Shown here: positions 1-9,697 of the stretch, piece by piece
Layout of the letters: every line of letters starts with the position of its first letter
Numbering within the stretch: position 1 is the first letter of the stretch
NCBI GenBank assembly: GCA_030949985.1
Contig: JAUZRX010000023.1
Coordinates: forward strand, 237,052 to 301,051
DNA from: Acidobacteriota bacterium
GTDB taxonomy: Bacteria > Acidobacteriota > Polarisedimenticolia > J045
Reading direction: 5' to 3'
Length of the DNA stretch: 64,000 nucleotides
Notes under the pieces: model-generated
The model's input: only the letters and a program-made list of their open reading frames with translations
The model's database searches: none
What the model was told of the DNA's origin: nothing
Position numbers and translations under genes: made by a program

Positions 1-47
1 GCGATGCGCAAGCCATCGGGATCGCATTGCAGACTCGCTAGCCCAGA

Positions 48-63
48 AGTTGCCGCGGCAACT
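48..63. repeat. 16-bp perfect palindrome
   Basis: AGTTGCCGCGGCAACT reads the same on both strands. No T-tract follows on either side, so it does not look like an intrinsic terminator. It lies outside any recognisable gene, next to the RHS-like remnant. It could be a protein-binding site or a recombination scar; neither can be shown here. Confidence 0.5.
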
Positions 64-130
64 AGACGCAGAAAGGTTCATGCACACACTGAATACGAGA
101 GCAAGCCTCGAGACCCTCACGACATCGCCC

Positions 131-454
131 CTATCTTGAGTAGGGCCCGGTGACCTCCGAAAGCTGACCCAAATCGGTGTAGCTGTAGCGGGTGATCCAG
201 CGGGCCCACCCCGCAGGATCGGCCGGATCCGCGGTCAAGGTCCAGTCGATCCACTGCTCGCGCATGGACAGCCGGCCCCTGAGGCCCCGGTAGACATAGC
301 GCGTGATGGCGAAGACCCGGCCATCGTGACAGCTCTCCATGGTGGTCAGTTTGTCCTTGGAGCGGTCCGCACTCAACACCGCGTCACTGCATGAGGCATC
401 GACCGCGCCGGACTCGCAGTGGGTCTCGCTGTAGTGCCAGAGCAGCCGCCACGA
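131..454 (-). pseudogene. RHS/YD-repeat protein remnant
   Basis: The open frame runs from a stop at 455-457 to a TAG at 131-133. The only usable start is an internal GTG at 377-379, giving 82 residues. The peptide holds two stretches of the YD-repeat type, 'ITRYVYRGLRGRLS' and 'TRYSYTDLGQLSEV' (compare the family pattern YxYDxxGRLxxV), separated by about 30 residues. No signal peptide, full repeat array or toxin tip is present and no good ribosome-binding site precedes the GTG. I read it as a decayed piece of an RHS/YD wall or toxin-delivery protein whose other parts are outside the window or lost. A short unrelated ORF is the alternative. Confidence 0.45.
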
Positions 455-877
455 TCAGGGCCTTGACGGCCCCGGCGAGAAGCAGCCGCGCCCATCTACC
501 CGGTCGCCGGTCGCCGGTCGCCGGTCGCCGAAAAGCAAACCACGACCGGCGCGAGAAAGCGACACTCCCCTGCCCCTATCGTAAACCCTCGGCCAGTTCT
601 CCATCTTGCCCCCCATCCCGCACCCGGAGCCAACAAGGCGCGACAACACTCTGCATCCCATGTCCTCCCCATTGGTGGGAATGACATTCAGCTTCTGCCA
701 CAGCCCGCTGGCGGGAGTCAAGACCCTGTTGACAGCGATCCATCTCGGGTTGCGTCCACAGGAAAGCAGTTGGCTGCTCCGCGAAGACAGCTTGCAGCGG
801 CGGCTTCGGGCACCGCAACAGGACACAGGAAAGCGACGAGTGGCGAAAGGACGGCAGGACCTCGGCCGGGAGCCCCG
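455..877. other. Gene-poor stretch, no supported gene
   Basis: About 420 bp between the RHS-like remnant and the end of the DHH gene. Several short frames are open on both strands, but none has a recognisable domain, a good ribosome-binding site or coding-like codon use. It contains the heptamer repeat at 501-528. Probably intergenic or decayed sequence. Confidence 0.5.
501..528. repeat. Four tandem CGGTCGC heptamers
   Basis: CGGTCGC is repeated four times head to tail without error, followed by a partial copy (CG). It lies outside genes. A simple-sequence tract of this kind can vary in copy number by replication slippage. Confidence 0.8.
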
Positions 878-2269
878 CTAGCCCGCCCCCCGCAGCGCCT
901 CGAGGAAGAGGTCCTCGATGTGGCGGTAAGTCTTGTCCGTGGGCAGGCTCTTGCGGCAGTGGGGGAGCTTGCCGAGGGGGATGATCGCCTTGGCCATCGA
1001 GCGGTGGCCGCCGGCGGCACCGAGCTTGCCGAAGGCGGCCTTGACCACCGTGCCGGCGGCCTGGACGAAGCCCACGTTGCGCAGGGACATCACCAACTCC
1101 CCGCCGATCACCCCCGAGACCGCCGACCAGTCCACCCCTTCCACTTGCAGGCAGAAGTCGGCGAGCTGGGGAATGATGTCTTCCCGGCTGACCTCGCCGA
1201 GGTGGGAGAAGATCACCTTGTCCTCGATGCGGGCGCGGCGCAGACCCTCGGCGAAGGAGGTCAGGGTCTCCCGGGGCAGGGCCGGGCGCTCGATGCGGCG
1301 GATCCAGTTGGTGTTGGCCCGGGGAAAGAGCCAGGTGAAGGCCTCCACGTCGGCGGGGGTGACCGGGCGGTCGAGCATCTGGGTATCGGTGCGCACGGCG
1401 TAGAGCAGGGCCGTGGCCAGACGCTCGTTGACCCGCACACCTTCACAGCGCAGGTACTCGACGAGAATCGAGGCCGTCGCGCCGTAGGAATTGCGCACGT
1501 CCTTGAAGCGGGCCTCGTAGCTGGTCTGCACCGGGTGATGATCGATCACCACGTCGACCTGGGGCAGCGGGTAGCGCAGGTGGGGGGGCTGGGTGTCGAG
1601 CATCACGATGCGGTCGTAGTGCTCGAGGTCCTCGGCGGTGATCAGCAGGGGCTCGAGGTCGAGCACCTTGCACATTTCGATGTTCTCCGGCCGGGTCACC
1701 GCGCCGAACGACCCCATCGGCATGCTGACCCGATTGCGGCCGAGCAGGGTGCGCAGGGCCAGGGCGCAGGCCAGACCATCGGGGTCGGGGTCGTCCTGCA
1801 GCAGCACCAGCACGTTCTTGGCGTCGTCGAGGGTCTCCCGCAGGCGCCGCACCTTGATCTTCGAACGTGAGAGGCGAATGTCCGAGCGCAGGGTGGTGGC
1901 GAAGCGCTCACCGACGGGAATGAAATGGGCCCAGGGGTAGTCCGCGGGGTCTACAGGGAGCTGATCGACGGGCCCGAGGGCCAGCACCAGCACGGGGGTG
2001 TCGCCGCGCTCCCGGCGCACGGCCTCGAGGACGGTGCGGAAACGGCGGCGGTCCTTGAGGGAGATCAGCAGCAGGTCGGCGGGCAGCAGGGCGCGGTAGA
2101 GGGCGCGGTCGCGAAAACGACCCCGCACCACCTCGCAGCCGTCGCGCTTGAGGGCCCGCTCGAGGGCCACCGCCTCGACGGCGAAGGCGGTCTCCTCGCT
2201 GCGGGCACCGAGGGACTCCCGCAACAGGTCGGCGTGGGAGCGACTCTGGCAGATGATTGCGTAGCGCAT
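878..2269 (-). CDS. DHH/DHHA1 phosphoesterase with RCK-like N-terminus
   Basis: 463-residue protein. Residues 1 to about 125 look like a Rossmann/TrkA-N (RCK-like) domain, starting 'MRYAIICQ'. The DHH domain follows with 'DDPDPDGLA' near 159-167, 'MLDTQ' near 223-227 and the family signature 'VIDHHPV' near 241-247. The C-terminal DHHA1 part carries the 'GAAGGHRSMA' motif near 425. DHH/DHHA1 proteins are Mn-dependent phosphoesterases of the NrnA/RecJ/GdpP type acting on oligonucleotides or cyclic dinucleotides; the substrate here is unknown. The start is the ATG at 2269, 5 nt after the vanZ-like stop with GGAGAG in front; the frame stays open further upstream but overlaps the VanZ-like gene. 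Last gene of the minus-strand ribosomal-protein run. Confidence 0.85.
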   Translation of the reverse strand: MRYAIICQSRSHADLLRESLGARSEETAFAVEAVALERALKRDGCEVVRGRFRDRALYRALLPADLLLISLKDRRRFRTVLEAVRRERGDTPVLVLALGPVDQLPVDPADYPWAHFIPVGERFATTLRSDIRLSRSKIKVRRLRETLDDAKNVLVLLQDDPDPDGLACALALRTLLGRNRVSMPMGSFGAVTRPENIEMCKVLDLEPLLITAEDLEHYDRIVMLDTQPPHLRYPLPQVDVVIDHHPVQTSYEARFKDVRNSYGATASILVEYLRCEGVRVNERLATALLYAVRTDTQMLDRPVTPADVEAFTWLFPRANTNWIRRIERPALPRETLTSFAEGLRRARIEDKVIFSHLGEVSREDIIPQLADFCLQVEGVDWSAVSGVIGGELVMSLRNVGFVQAAGTVVKAAFGKLGAAGGHRSMAKAIIPLGKLPHCRKSLPTDKTYRHIEDLFLEALRGAG

Positions 2270-2274
2270 GGCTT

Positions 2275-2661
2275 TCAGCTCTCCGCCGGGTCCGCCGCCC
2301 GGCTGGCGACCCGCCAGCTCAGCAGGCCCACCACCAGCACGGCGCCGCCCAGGTCGGCCAGGGCATCGAGGGCCGAGGCCGTGCGTCCCGGCACGAACGC
2401 CTGGTGGATCTCGTCCAGCACGCCCCAGGCGGTGGTCACGCAGATCGCCAGCATGGCCCGCCCCCAAAGACCGCCTTGCCAACCGTCCAGCGCCCGCATC
2501 CAGAGGGCCGCCAGCAGGCCGAAGACCACGGCGTGGATGATCTTGTCCGATCCCCCGGTAGCCCCCACGGGCAAGTTGATGTGCGAGAGCGCGAAGATCG
2601 CCGCCATCAGCAGCAGGGCGGGCCAGGCCCGGCCAACGAAACCCCAACTCACGGCGCGCAT
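2275..2661 (-). CDS. VanZ-like family membrane protein
   Basis: 128 residues with about four hydrophobic segments. It shows VanZ-like landmarks: 'SDKIIHAVVFGLLAAL' near 38-53 and 'DEIHQAFVPGRTAS' near 83-96, followed by an acidic 'DALADLGGA'. VanZ was named from teicoplanin-resistance clusters, but the large chromosomal family has no settled function, so resistance should not be inferred. Lies 5 nt upstream of the DHH gene and 27 nt downstream of a 54-residue membrane protein, probably in one transcript. Confidence 0.8.
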   Translation of the reverse strand: MRAVSWGFVGRAWPALLLMAAIFALSHINLPVGATGGSDKIIHAVVFGLLAALWMRALDGWQGGLWGRAMLAICVTTAWGVLDEIHQAFVPGRTASALDALADLGGAVLVVGLLSWRVASRAADPAES

Positions 2662-2688
2662 CCCCTTCCCGGTCGAGTCATGACGGAC

Positions 2689-2853
2689 CTAGCTGAACGG
2701 GTACATCAGCAGCGAGACGAGGATGCCCCCCCCGCCCAGCGCCGCCCAGAGGATCAACCCGTAGCGCAGCCGCCGCCCCGGCCTCCCCGCGATCAGGGCG
2801 AAGAAGGCACTGATCAATCCCGAGAAAAGGAGCATGTGGGCCATGTGAAACAC
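2689..2853 (-). CDS. Small two-helix membrane protein (54 aa)
   Basis: A short frame starting at GTG 2853 (in-frame ATGs at 2844 and 2835 are alternatives). AGGAG lies about 12 nt before the GTG, inside the end of the upstream gene. The peptide has two hydrophobic stretches, 'MLLFSGLISAFFALIAG' and 'GLILWAALGGGGILVSLLM', separated by a basic loop 'RPGRRLRYG'. Its place in a tight run between the TM2-like protein and the VanZ-like gene supports translation. No known family recognised; possibly a subunit of a membrane complex with its neighbours. Confidence 0.6.
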   Translation of the reverse strand: MFHMAHMLLFSGLISAFFALIAGRPGRRLRYGLILWAALGGGGILVSLLMYPFS

Positions 2854-2862
2854 GGGGGCGGG

Positions 2863-3366
2863 CTACTCCTTCCTGCCAATACCGATATCCCAGGCATCGA
2901 AAATCAGCAAGATGTTCATCAGGCCGGCGGCCAGCAGGTAGGACGAGCCGTAGAGGCTCCAGGGGCGCAGGGAGCGCTGGCGACGCTGCTCGAGGGCCGG
3001 CGGCAGTCTCGTGCTTCCCGGCCGAGGATTGCGATAGACCAGCTCGCCGTAGATCGCCTTGCGGGTCAGCGGCTCGATCGGTCCCAGGGAGAGATCGGCC
3101 AACACCTGCAGCTTGGTCAGCACCGGCGCCCGCAGATCGTCCACCACCGCGAGGTTACCGCCACAGGCCAGACCGACCCCGAAGGCCGCGCCCACCAGGA
3201 CCAAAAAAGCCAACGCCCGCCGGCGCCGACCCAGGTACCAGTGCCCGAGACCGGGCAGCAACCAGGTCAGCGCTCCCGCGAGCAGGCCCCGCCCCATGGC
3301 GGCGGCGTCCAGGGGCGGCGGCTGGGGCGTCTTCTCGGCAGGCTGTTTTTTCGCGTCCCTGTTCAT
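2863..3366 (-). CDS. TM2/DUF6677-like membrane protein
   Basis: 167 residues. After a Pro/Lys-rich N-tail comes 'LLPGLGHWYLGRRRRAL' near 37-53, the G-x-G-x-x-Y-L-G-R pattern of TM2-type and DUF6677-type proteins, then a hydrophobic helix, a soluble middle part and two C-terminal hydrophobic segments ending 'DAWDIGIGRKE'. The ATG at 3366 was chosen because longer readings run into rplI. Function unknown. Its position behind rpsF-rpsR-rplI suggests cotranscription, not a ribosomal role. The DUF6677 name is from memory of the motif. Confidence 0.65.
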   Translation of the reverse strand: MNRDAKKQPAEKTPQPPPLDAAAMGRGLLAGALTWLLPGLGHWYLGRRRRALAFLVLVGAAFGVGLACGGNLAVVDDLRAPVLTKLQVLADLSLGPIEPLTRKAIYGELVYRNPRPGSTRLPPALEQRRQRSLRPWSLYGSSYLLAAGLMNILLIFDAWDIGIGRKE

Positions 3367-3388
3367 CGGGATGGAGAGGCGGGCCCCC

Positions 3389-3853
3389 TCAGGAGCCGGC
3401 GCTCTCCTCCTCGGGCTCCACCTCCACCGCGAGGGTGACATCGGTCTCGCGATAGACGTGGATCAGTACGTGGTGGGTGCCGATCCGCCGGATCGGCTCC
3501 TCGAGCCGAACGTTGCGACGATCGACCTCGATCCCGCGAGCCGCGAGTTCTTCCGCGATGTCCACGTTGGTCACCGAGCCGTAGAGGGAACCCGACTCAC
3601 CGGCCTTGCGGCGGAAGCGGATCACCTGCAAGTCGCCGATCTTCGCCGCGATGCGGCCGGCCTGTTCGGCTTCCCGCGCTTCCCGCGCGGCCTTGGCCCG
3701 GGACTCGGTTTCCACCTGGCGGCGGACGCCTTCCGTCAGCCGGTAAGCGAGCTGCTTGGGAATCAGGAAGTTGCGGGCGAAGCCATCGGCCACCCGCACC
3801 ACGTCCCCCCGCTGCCCGAGGTCCTTGACGTTCTCTCGAAGTATGACTTCCAT
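3389..3853 (-). CDS. rplI: 50S ribosomal protein L9
   Basis: 154 residues, normal length for L9. The N-terminal domain has 'MEVILRENVKDLGQRGDVV', then 'DGFARNFLIPKQLAYRLT', then the long charged connecting helix (about 43-75) and the C-terminal domain with 'GSLYGSVTNVDIAEEL'. L9 binds 23S rRNA near the L1 stalk and helps hold the reading frame. It lies 14 nt downstream of rpsR in the conserved rpsF-rpsR-rplI order. The C-terminus has a short acidic extension ('EVEPEEESAGS'). Confidence 0.97.
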   Translation of the reverse strand: MEVILRENVKDLGQRGDVVRVADGFARNFLIPKQLAYRLTEGVRRQVETESRAKAAREAREAEQAGRIAAKIGDLQVIRFRRKAGESGSLYGSVTNVDIAEELAARGIEVDRRNVRLEEPIRRIGTHHVLIHVYRETDVTLAVEVEPEEESAGS

Positions 3854-3867
3854 CGCCTCGATCCCCT

Positions 3868-4113
3868 TCAGTCTGCCGTGTAGGGCAAGAGGGCCAGGTA
3901 GCGGGCTCTCTTGATCGCGGTGGAGAGCTGGCGCTGGTGCTTGGCGCAGGTCCCGGAAACCCGGCGGGGAAGGATCTTGCCCCGCTCAGGGATGTAGTTC
4001 TGCAAGGTGCGCAGGTCCTTGTAGTCGATGGTATCGACCTTGGCCTCGCAGAACTTGCAGTACTTCTGCCGGCGGAAGAGAAAGCGTCGGCCCCGACGTC
4101 TCGGTGTGCTCAT
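3868..4113 (-). CDS. rpsR: 30S ribosomal protein S18
   Basis: 81 residues. Typical S18 core: '[17 protein letters not shown]' (two Cys near 17 and 20), then '[18 protein letters not shown]' and '[21 protein letters not shown]'. It binds the 30S platform as a dimer with S6. The start ATG overlaps the rpsF stop (ATGA), so the two partners are translationally coupled. No ssb gene lies between them, unlike many bacteria. Confidence 0.97.
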   Translation of the reverse strand: MSTPRRRGRRFLFRRQKYCKFCEAKVDTIDYKDLRTLQNYIPERGKILPRRVSGTCAKHQRQLSTAIKRARYLALLPYTAD

Positions 4114-4658
4114 CGATCTTCCTCCTCGGTGTCCTCGGCCGGCGCGGTCGGAGCCGCCTCGGATGGGTCAGCGGGCGTCTCCACTGGAGCCTCCGGCACG
4201 GTCTCGTCGGCCGCCTCGCTCTCCACGGGCGCGGCTTCCTCCTCAGGGGCGGCCGCAACGGCCGGCGCCGCAGCCTCGGCCTCGAGTTGAGCGGCCCGCT
4301 CCGCGGCGCGGCGCAGGTGCTCGCGCCGGGCCTCCACCAGGGCCTGCTTCTCCTCCTCGGTGGGCGGCTGCTGATGGTCCGCCCGCACGGTGAAGAAGCG
4401 CAGCCAGTGATCGGAGAGCTTGATCCGGCGCACCATCTCCCGCTCGAGTTCCGGCGGGGCGTCGAAGAGGAGCACCGTGTAGTTGCCTTCCAGGTGCTTG
4501 CGAATCGGATAGGCCAGCTTCCGCCGTCCCCAGCGGTCCACCTTGTGGACCACACCCTGACCTTCGCTGATCATCGTCTCGAACCCGGTGATCAGCCGGT
4601 CGTGGGCATCCTCGGGAATGGTCGGATCGGCCACGAGGACCATCTCGTAGCGTCGCAT
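4110..4658 (-). CDS. rpsF: 30S ribosomal protein S6 with long acidic tail
   Basis: 182 residues. The S6 ferredoxin-like core occupies about 1-95 ('[14 protein letters not shown]', '[20 protein letters not shown]', '[11 protein letters not shown]'). Then follows a tail of about 80 residues rich in Ala, Glu and Pro, far longer than usual. The ATG at 4658 has GGGAGG about 7 nt upstream and a correct S6 N-terminus; the frame is open further upstream but without S6 similarity. S6 pairs with S18 on the 30S platform. A hairpin in the leader (4683-4702) may be regulatory. Confidence 0.95.
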   Translation of the reverse strand: MRRYEMVLVADPTIPEDAHDRLITGFETMISEGQGVVHKVDRWGRRKLAYPIRKHLEGNYTVLLFDAPPELEREMVRRIKLSDHWLRFFTVRADHQQPPTEEEKQALVEARREHLRRAAERAAQLEAEAAAPAVAAAPEEEAAPVESEAADETVPEAPVETPADPSEAAPTAPAEDTEEEDR

Positions 4659-4682
4659 GTTGTTGTCCCTCCCGGACTGTTG

Positions 4683-4702
4683 GCCCCGACGTGCGCCGGG
4701 GC
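4683..4702 (-). promoter_or_regulatory. Leader hairpin upstream of rpsF
   Basis: On the minus strand GCCCCG pairs perfectly with CGGGGC around an 8-nt loop. The hairpin ends about 25 nt before the rpsF start. In many bacteria the rpsF leader carries an S6:S18-binding RNA that represses its own operon. This hairpin is in the right place, but I could not confirm the conserved CCG bulge. Confidence 0.3.
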
Positions 4703-4716
4703 GAGGGTTGTGGTCT

Positions 4717-4734
4717 CGGCTCCCCGGGGAGCCG
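4717..4734. repeat. 18-bp perfect palindrome between hppA and rpsF
   Basis: CGGCTCCCCGGGGAGCCG is a perfect inverted repeat in the 142-bp gap between the pyrophosphatase stop and the rpsF start. It could act as a weak minus-strand terminator for hppA or as part of the rpsF leader. No T-run follows. Confidence 0.45.
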
Positions 4735-4800
4735 GACAGGGCAGCGCATGGTAGCACCGCCCCCCCGGCCCCGCCAGAGCCCCTGGAGGCTGGCCTCGAC

Positions 4801-6912
<2,112 letters not shown>

Positions 6913-6972
6913 TCTCGTCAAACCTCCCTCATCGAGCCGCCGCGGACCCTCCCGGTCACGACCTGCCGGGGC

Positions 6973-7560
6973 TCAATCCCCGGCCGGCTCGCTGGTCTTC
7001 TTCCTGTTGAACCGACCCATGGCCGCTTCCACGCCTTCGGCGAGAATCGCTTCCACGGCCGCCGCGCCGGTCTCCACCGCCTCGGCCAGCGCCGCTGCTT
7101 CCTCGGCGGAAGGCCGGCTGAGCACGTGGCGAGCCAGCTTCGCGCCGCCACCGGGCGGTCGTCCTATGCCCAGGCGCACCCGCAGGAAATCCCGGGTTCC
7201 CAGGTGCGCCGCAATGGAGGTCAGGCCGTTGTGACCGGCGAGCCCTCCGCCCGCCTTGATGCGCACCACGCCGGGAGCCAGGTCGGCCTCGTCGTGGACC
7301 ACCACCAGGTCGGCGGGCTCCAACCCGTGGTAGGCGAGAAGCGGCCGGGCCGCCTCGCCGGAGAGATTCATGAAGGTCAAGGGCTCGGCCAGGATCACCG
7401 GAGTCTTCCCGATCCGGCCCTTGCCGTAACGTGCCCGGTGGCGCTGGCGGTCGATTTCGACGCCGTGCCGCCGGGCCAGTTCTTCGATCACGGCATAGCC
7501 CACGTTGTGACGGGTCCCGGCATACTCCGGTCCGGGATTTCCCAGCCCGAGAATCAACAT
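6973..7560 (-). CDS. pth: Peptidyl-tRNA hydrolase
   Basis: 195 residues, typical length. Motifs: 'LILGLGNPGPEYAGTRHNVG' (Asn and catalytic His near 8-20), 'PLTFMNLSG', 'VVVHDEADL' (Asp) and 'GGGLAGHNGL'. It releases tRNA from peptidyl-tRNA that drops off the ribosome. It lies 21 nt after rplY, in the rplY-pth pair found in many bacteria. Confidence 0.97.
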   Translation of the reverse strand: MLILGLGNPGPEYAGTRHNVGYAVIEELARRHGVEIDRQRHRARYGKGRIGKTPVILAEPLTFMNLSGEAARPLLAYHGLEPADLVVVHDEADLAPGVVRIKAGGGLAGHNGLTSIAAHLGTRDFLRVRLGIGRPPGGGAKLARHVLSRPSAEEAAALAEAVETGAAAVEAILAEGVEAAMGRFNRKKTSEPAGD

Positions 7561-7581
7561 GCCGGCCGCGTCACCCCGCCG

Positions 7582-8238
7582 CTATTCTTCCGCGGTCTCG
7601 GCCTCGGCGGCGGCGGCAGCCTCGGCTTCGGCCTCGGCGGCGGCGGCCGCTTCGGCTTCTTCCTCCTCGGAGGCCGACTTGCCGGCACACACGCAGATCG
7701 TCTCGGTCGGCGGTGTGACCAGTTCGACCTTCTCGGGCAGGGGCAGATCCTTGGCTTCCAGGTGCTGCCCCACGTGCAGGTCGCTGATGTCCACCGGCAG
7801 GTTGTCCGGGATCAGGCCCGGCAGGGTCTTGACCTGCACCTGGCGGTTGACGAAGTCGATCAGGCCGCCCTCGGTCTTGACGCCCACCGGGGTTCCGGTC
7901 AACTCCACCGGCACGCTGACCACGATCAGCTCGTCGAGTTCGACCCGGACGAAATCGGCGTGGAGCAGGGCCTCGGTGGCCGGATGCCGCTGGACGTCGC
8001 GCAGCATCACCATCCGCTTGAGTTCCCGGTCACCGACCTTGAGCTGGATCAGCGTGTTCCAGCCGCGAGGCGATTCGAGCACCGCCTCGATGGGGCGGGG
8101 ATCGACCTGGACGCTGACGGGGTCCCGACCACCGCCGTAGACCACGGCAGGAATCTTCCCCGCCTTCCGCAGCCGACGCGAGGCGTTTTTGCCCGCCTCG
8201 TCCCTCTCGATGACTTCGATGTGGAGTTCCTGGCTCAT
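7582..8238 (-). CDS. rplY: 50S ribosomal protein L25 (CTC/TL5 type)
   Basis: 218 residues. The N-terminal 5S-rRNA-binding domain includes 'RDEAGKNASRRLRKAGKIPA' near 13-32 and the second beta domain is the long CTC/TL5 form. The C-terminal 35 residues are an Ala/Glu run of low complexity ('EEEEAEAAAAAEAEAEA'), extra to the family. The ATG at 8238, with GGAAGGG about 9 nt upstream, gives the family N-terminus; eight in-frame upstream codons are not needed. It sits between prs and pth. Confidence 0.93.
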   Translation of the reverse strand: MSQELHIEVIERDEAGKNASRRLRKAGKIPAVVYGGGRDPVSVQVDPRPIEAVLESPRGWNTLIQLKVGDRELKRMVMLRDVQRHPATEALLHADFVRVELDELIVVSVPVELTGTPVGVKTEGGLIDFVNRQVQVKTLPGLIPDNLPVDISDLHVGQHLEAKDLPLPEKVELVTPPTETICVCAGKSASEEEEAEAAAAAEAEAEAAAAAEAETAEE

Positions 8239-8296
8239 GGTCAAAGCCCTTCCTCGAAACATGGCCGTCCCACCGTTCGTCCCGCGCCCCGGGGCC

Positions 8297-9256
8297 CTAG
8301 ACGAACAGGGAACTGATCGATGAGTGCGTGTGGGTCCTCTTGATCGCCTCGGCCAGCAGCCAGGCCACCGAGAGAACCTTGATCTTTCCGCCCTCGCGCC
8401 GCCCCTCCCCGGGTGGGTAGGTGTTGGTCACGGCGATCTCGGCGACGGGGCATTCTGCCAGCCGCTCCATGGCTTTGCCAGAAAGAACCGCGTGGGTGAA
8501 GCAACCCCGGACCGAGCGGGCCCCGTTGTCCAGCAGGGAACGGGTGGCGCCGACCATGGTCCCGGCAGTGTCGATGATGTCGTCGACGATGATGCAGTCC
8601 CGTCCGGCCACTTCCCCGATCAGGTGGATCGACTCGGCCACGTTCGGCCCCGTCCGCCGCTTGTCGACGATGGCCAGCTCGGCCCCCAGGCGCTTGGCGT
8701 AGAAGCGGGCCCGCTCCACGCCCCCCGCGTCCGGCGAGACGATGGTGGGCGATTCGAGGGGCAGTTCCGACAGGTAGTCCACGAAGACCGGGGCGGCGTA
8801 GAGGTGGTCGACGGGAATGCTGAAAAAGCCCTGTATGGCCGGTGCGTGCAGGTCCATCGCCAGCACCCGGTCGGCTCCCGCCGATTGAATCAGGTCGGCC
8901 ACCAGCTTGGCGCTGATCGGCACCCGGGGCTTGTCCTTGCGCTCCTGGCGGGCGTAGCCGTAGTAGGGCACCACCGCCGTGACCCGCGCCGCCGAGGAAC
9001 GTTTGAAGGCGTCGAGCATCAGCAGCAGTTCGAGCAGGTTGTCCGCCGGGGGCGAGATGGGCTGGATCAGGAAGACGTCGGCCCCCCGCACGTTCTCCAT
9101 CACCTGGCAGTGAATCTCGCCGTCGCTGAAGCGTCCGAGTTCGATCCGGCCCTCGGGCAGCCCCAGCACCTGGCAGATCTCCTGCGTCAGGGCCGGGTGC
9201 GCTGTTCCCCCGAAGACCTTCATGGTACCGAAGGCCGCGCTGTTGACCGTTTCCAT
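8297..9256 (-). CDS. prs: Ribose-phosphate pyrophosphokinase
   Basis: 319 residues. It makes PRPP from ribose-5-phosphate and ATP, feeding nucleotide, His, Trp and NAD synthesis. Key motifs: 'RFSDGEIHCQV', 'VVPYYGYARQERKD' (ATP flexible loop), 'MDLHAPAIQGFF' and the PRPP loop 'IIVDDIIDTAGTM' near 218-230. The start could be the ATG at 9256 or the adjacent GTG at 9259 (GTGATG); AGGAAA lies upstream. Part of the conserved ispE-spoVG-prs-rplY-pth order. Confidence 0.97.
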   Translation of the reverse strand: METVNSAAFGTMKVFGGTAHPALTQEICQVLGLPEGRIELGRFSDGEIHCQVMENVRGADVFLIQPISPPADNLLELLLMLDAFKRSSAARVTAVVPYYGYARQERKDKPRVPISAKLVADLIQSAGADRVLAMDLHAPAIQGFFSIPVDHLYAAPVFVDYLSELPLESPTIVSPDAGGVERARFYAKRLGAELAIVDKRRTGPNVAESIHLIGEVAGRDCIIVDDIIDTAGTMVGATRSLLDNGARSVRGCFTHAVLSGKAMERLAECPVAEIAVTNTYPPGEGRREGGKIKVLSVAWLLAEAIKRTHTHSSISSLFV

Positions 9257-9301
9257 CACTGAGTCTTTCCTTGGCGCCCGCGACTGGTGGGGCGCGATGA
9301 G

Positions 9302-9691
9302 TTAGATCCCCGGAATCCCGGGCCTCCCGCCGCTGCCGGTCGGCGCCTCCGGCAGGGGCCGGGAGGGGCCGGCCTGCGGCGCACCCAGGGGAGCGGTGGC
9401 CTCTTTCGGCCGGCGAATCCGCCGCGCGGCGCTTCCCGCCGCCAGAACCTCTTCGTACTTCGCCAGTACCCTCTCTTCGATCATCCGCCGGGTTTCACTG
9501 TTCAGCGGATGGGCCACGTCCCGGAAAGCGCCGTTCTTCCGCCGCTTGGAGGGCATGGAAATGAACAGCCCGCTCTGCCCGGCGATCACCTTGATGTCGG
9601 ACACCATGAAACAGCGATCGAAGACGATCGTCACGTAGGCCTTGAGCTTTTCTTCGTCGACCGGGAAGACGCGTACGTCGGTAATCTCCAT
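9302..9691 (-). CDS. spoVG: SpoVG-family RNA/DNA-binding regulator
   Basis: 129 residues. The SpoVG core (1 to about 88) is clear: 'MEITDVRVFPVDEEKLKAY', 'DIKVIAGQSGLFISMPSKR', 'DVAHPLNSETRRMIEE'. The rest is a Pro/Gly-rich tail ending 'GSGGRPGIPGI', longer than in Bacillus. SpoVG binds nucleic acids and modulates gene expression; in non-sporulating bacteria it is common between ispE and prs, as here. It begins 6 nt after the ispE stop with a GGAGG-type site upstream. No sporulation role should be assumed. Confidence 0.93.
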   Translation of the reverse strand: MEITDVRVFPVDEEKLKAYVTIVFDRCFMVSDIKVIAGQSGLFISMPSKRRKNGAFRDVAHPLNSETRRMIEERVLAKYEEVLAAGSAARRIRRPKEATAPLGAPQAGPSRPLPEAPTGSGGRPGIPGI

Positions 9692-9697
9692 CGGAGC

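Noticed and set aside
2270..2647. N-terminal extension of the DHH protein
   Set aside because: The frame is open but overlaps the VanZ-like gene. The peptide has no match, and a good ribosome-binding site precedes the ATG at 2269.
2275..2661. VanZ-like gene as glycopeptide resistance
   Set aside because: Chromosomal VanZ-like proteins are widespread with no resistance link; no vanHAX neighbours.
9302..9691. SpoVG and SpoIID as signs of sporulation
   Set aside because: Both families occur in non-sporulating bacteria. No other sporulation gene is present, and the envelope genes point to a didermic cell.
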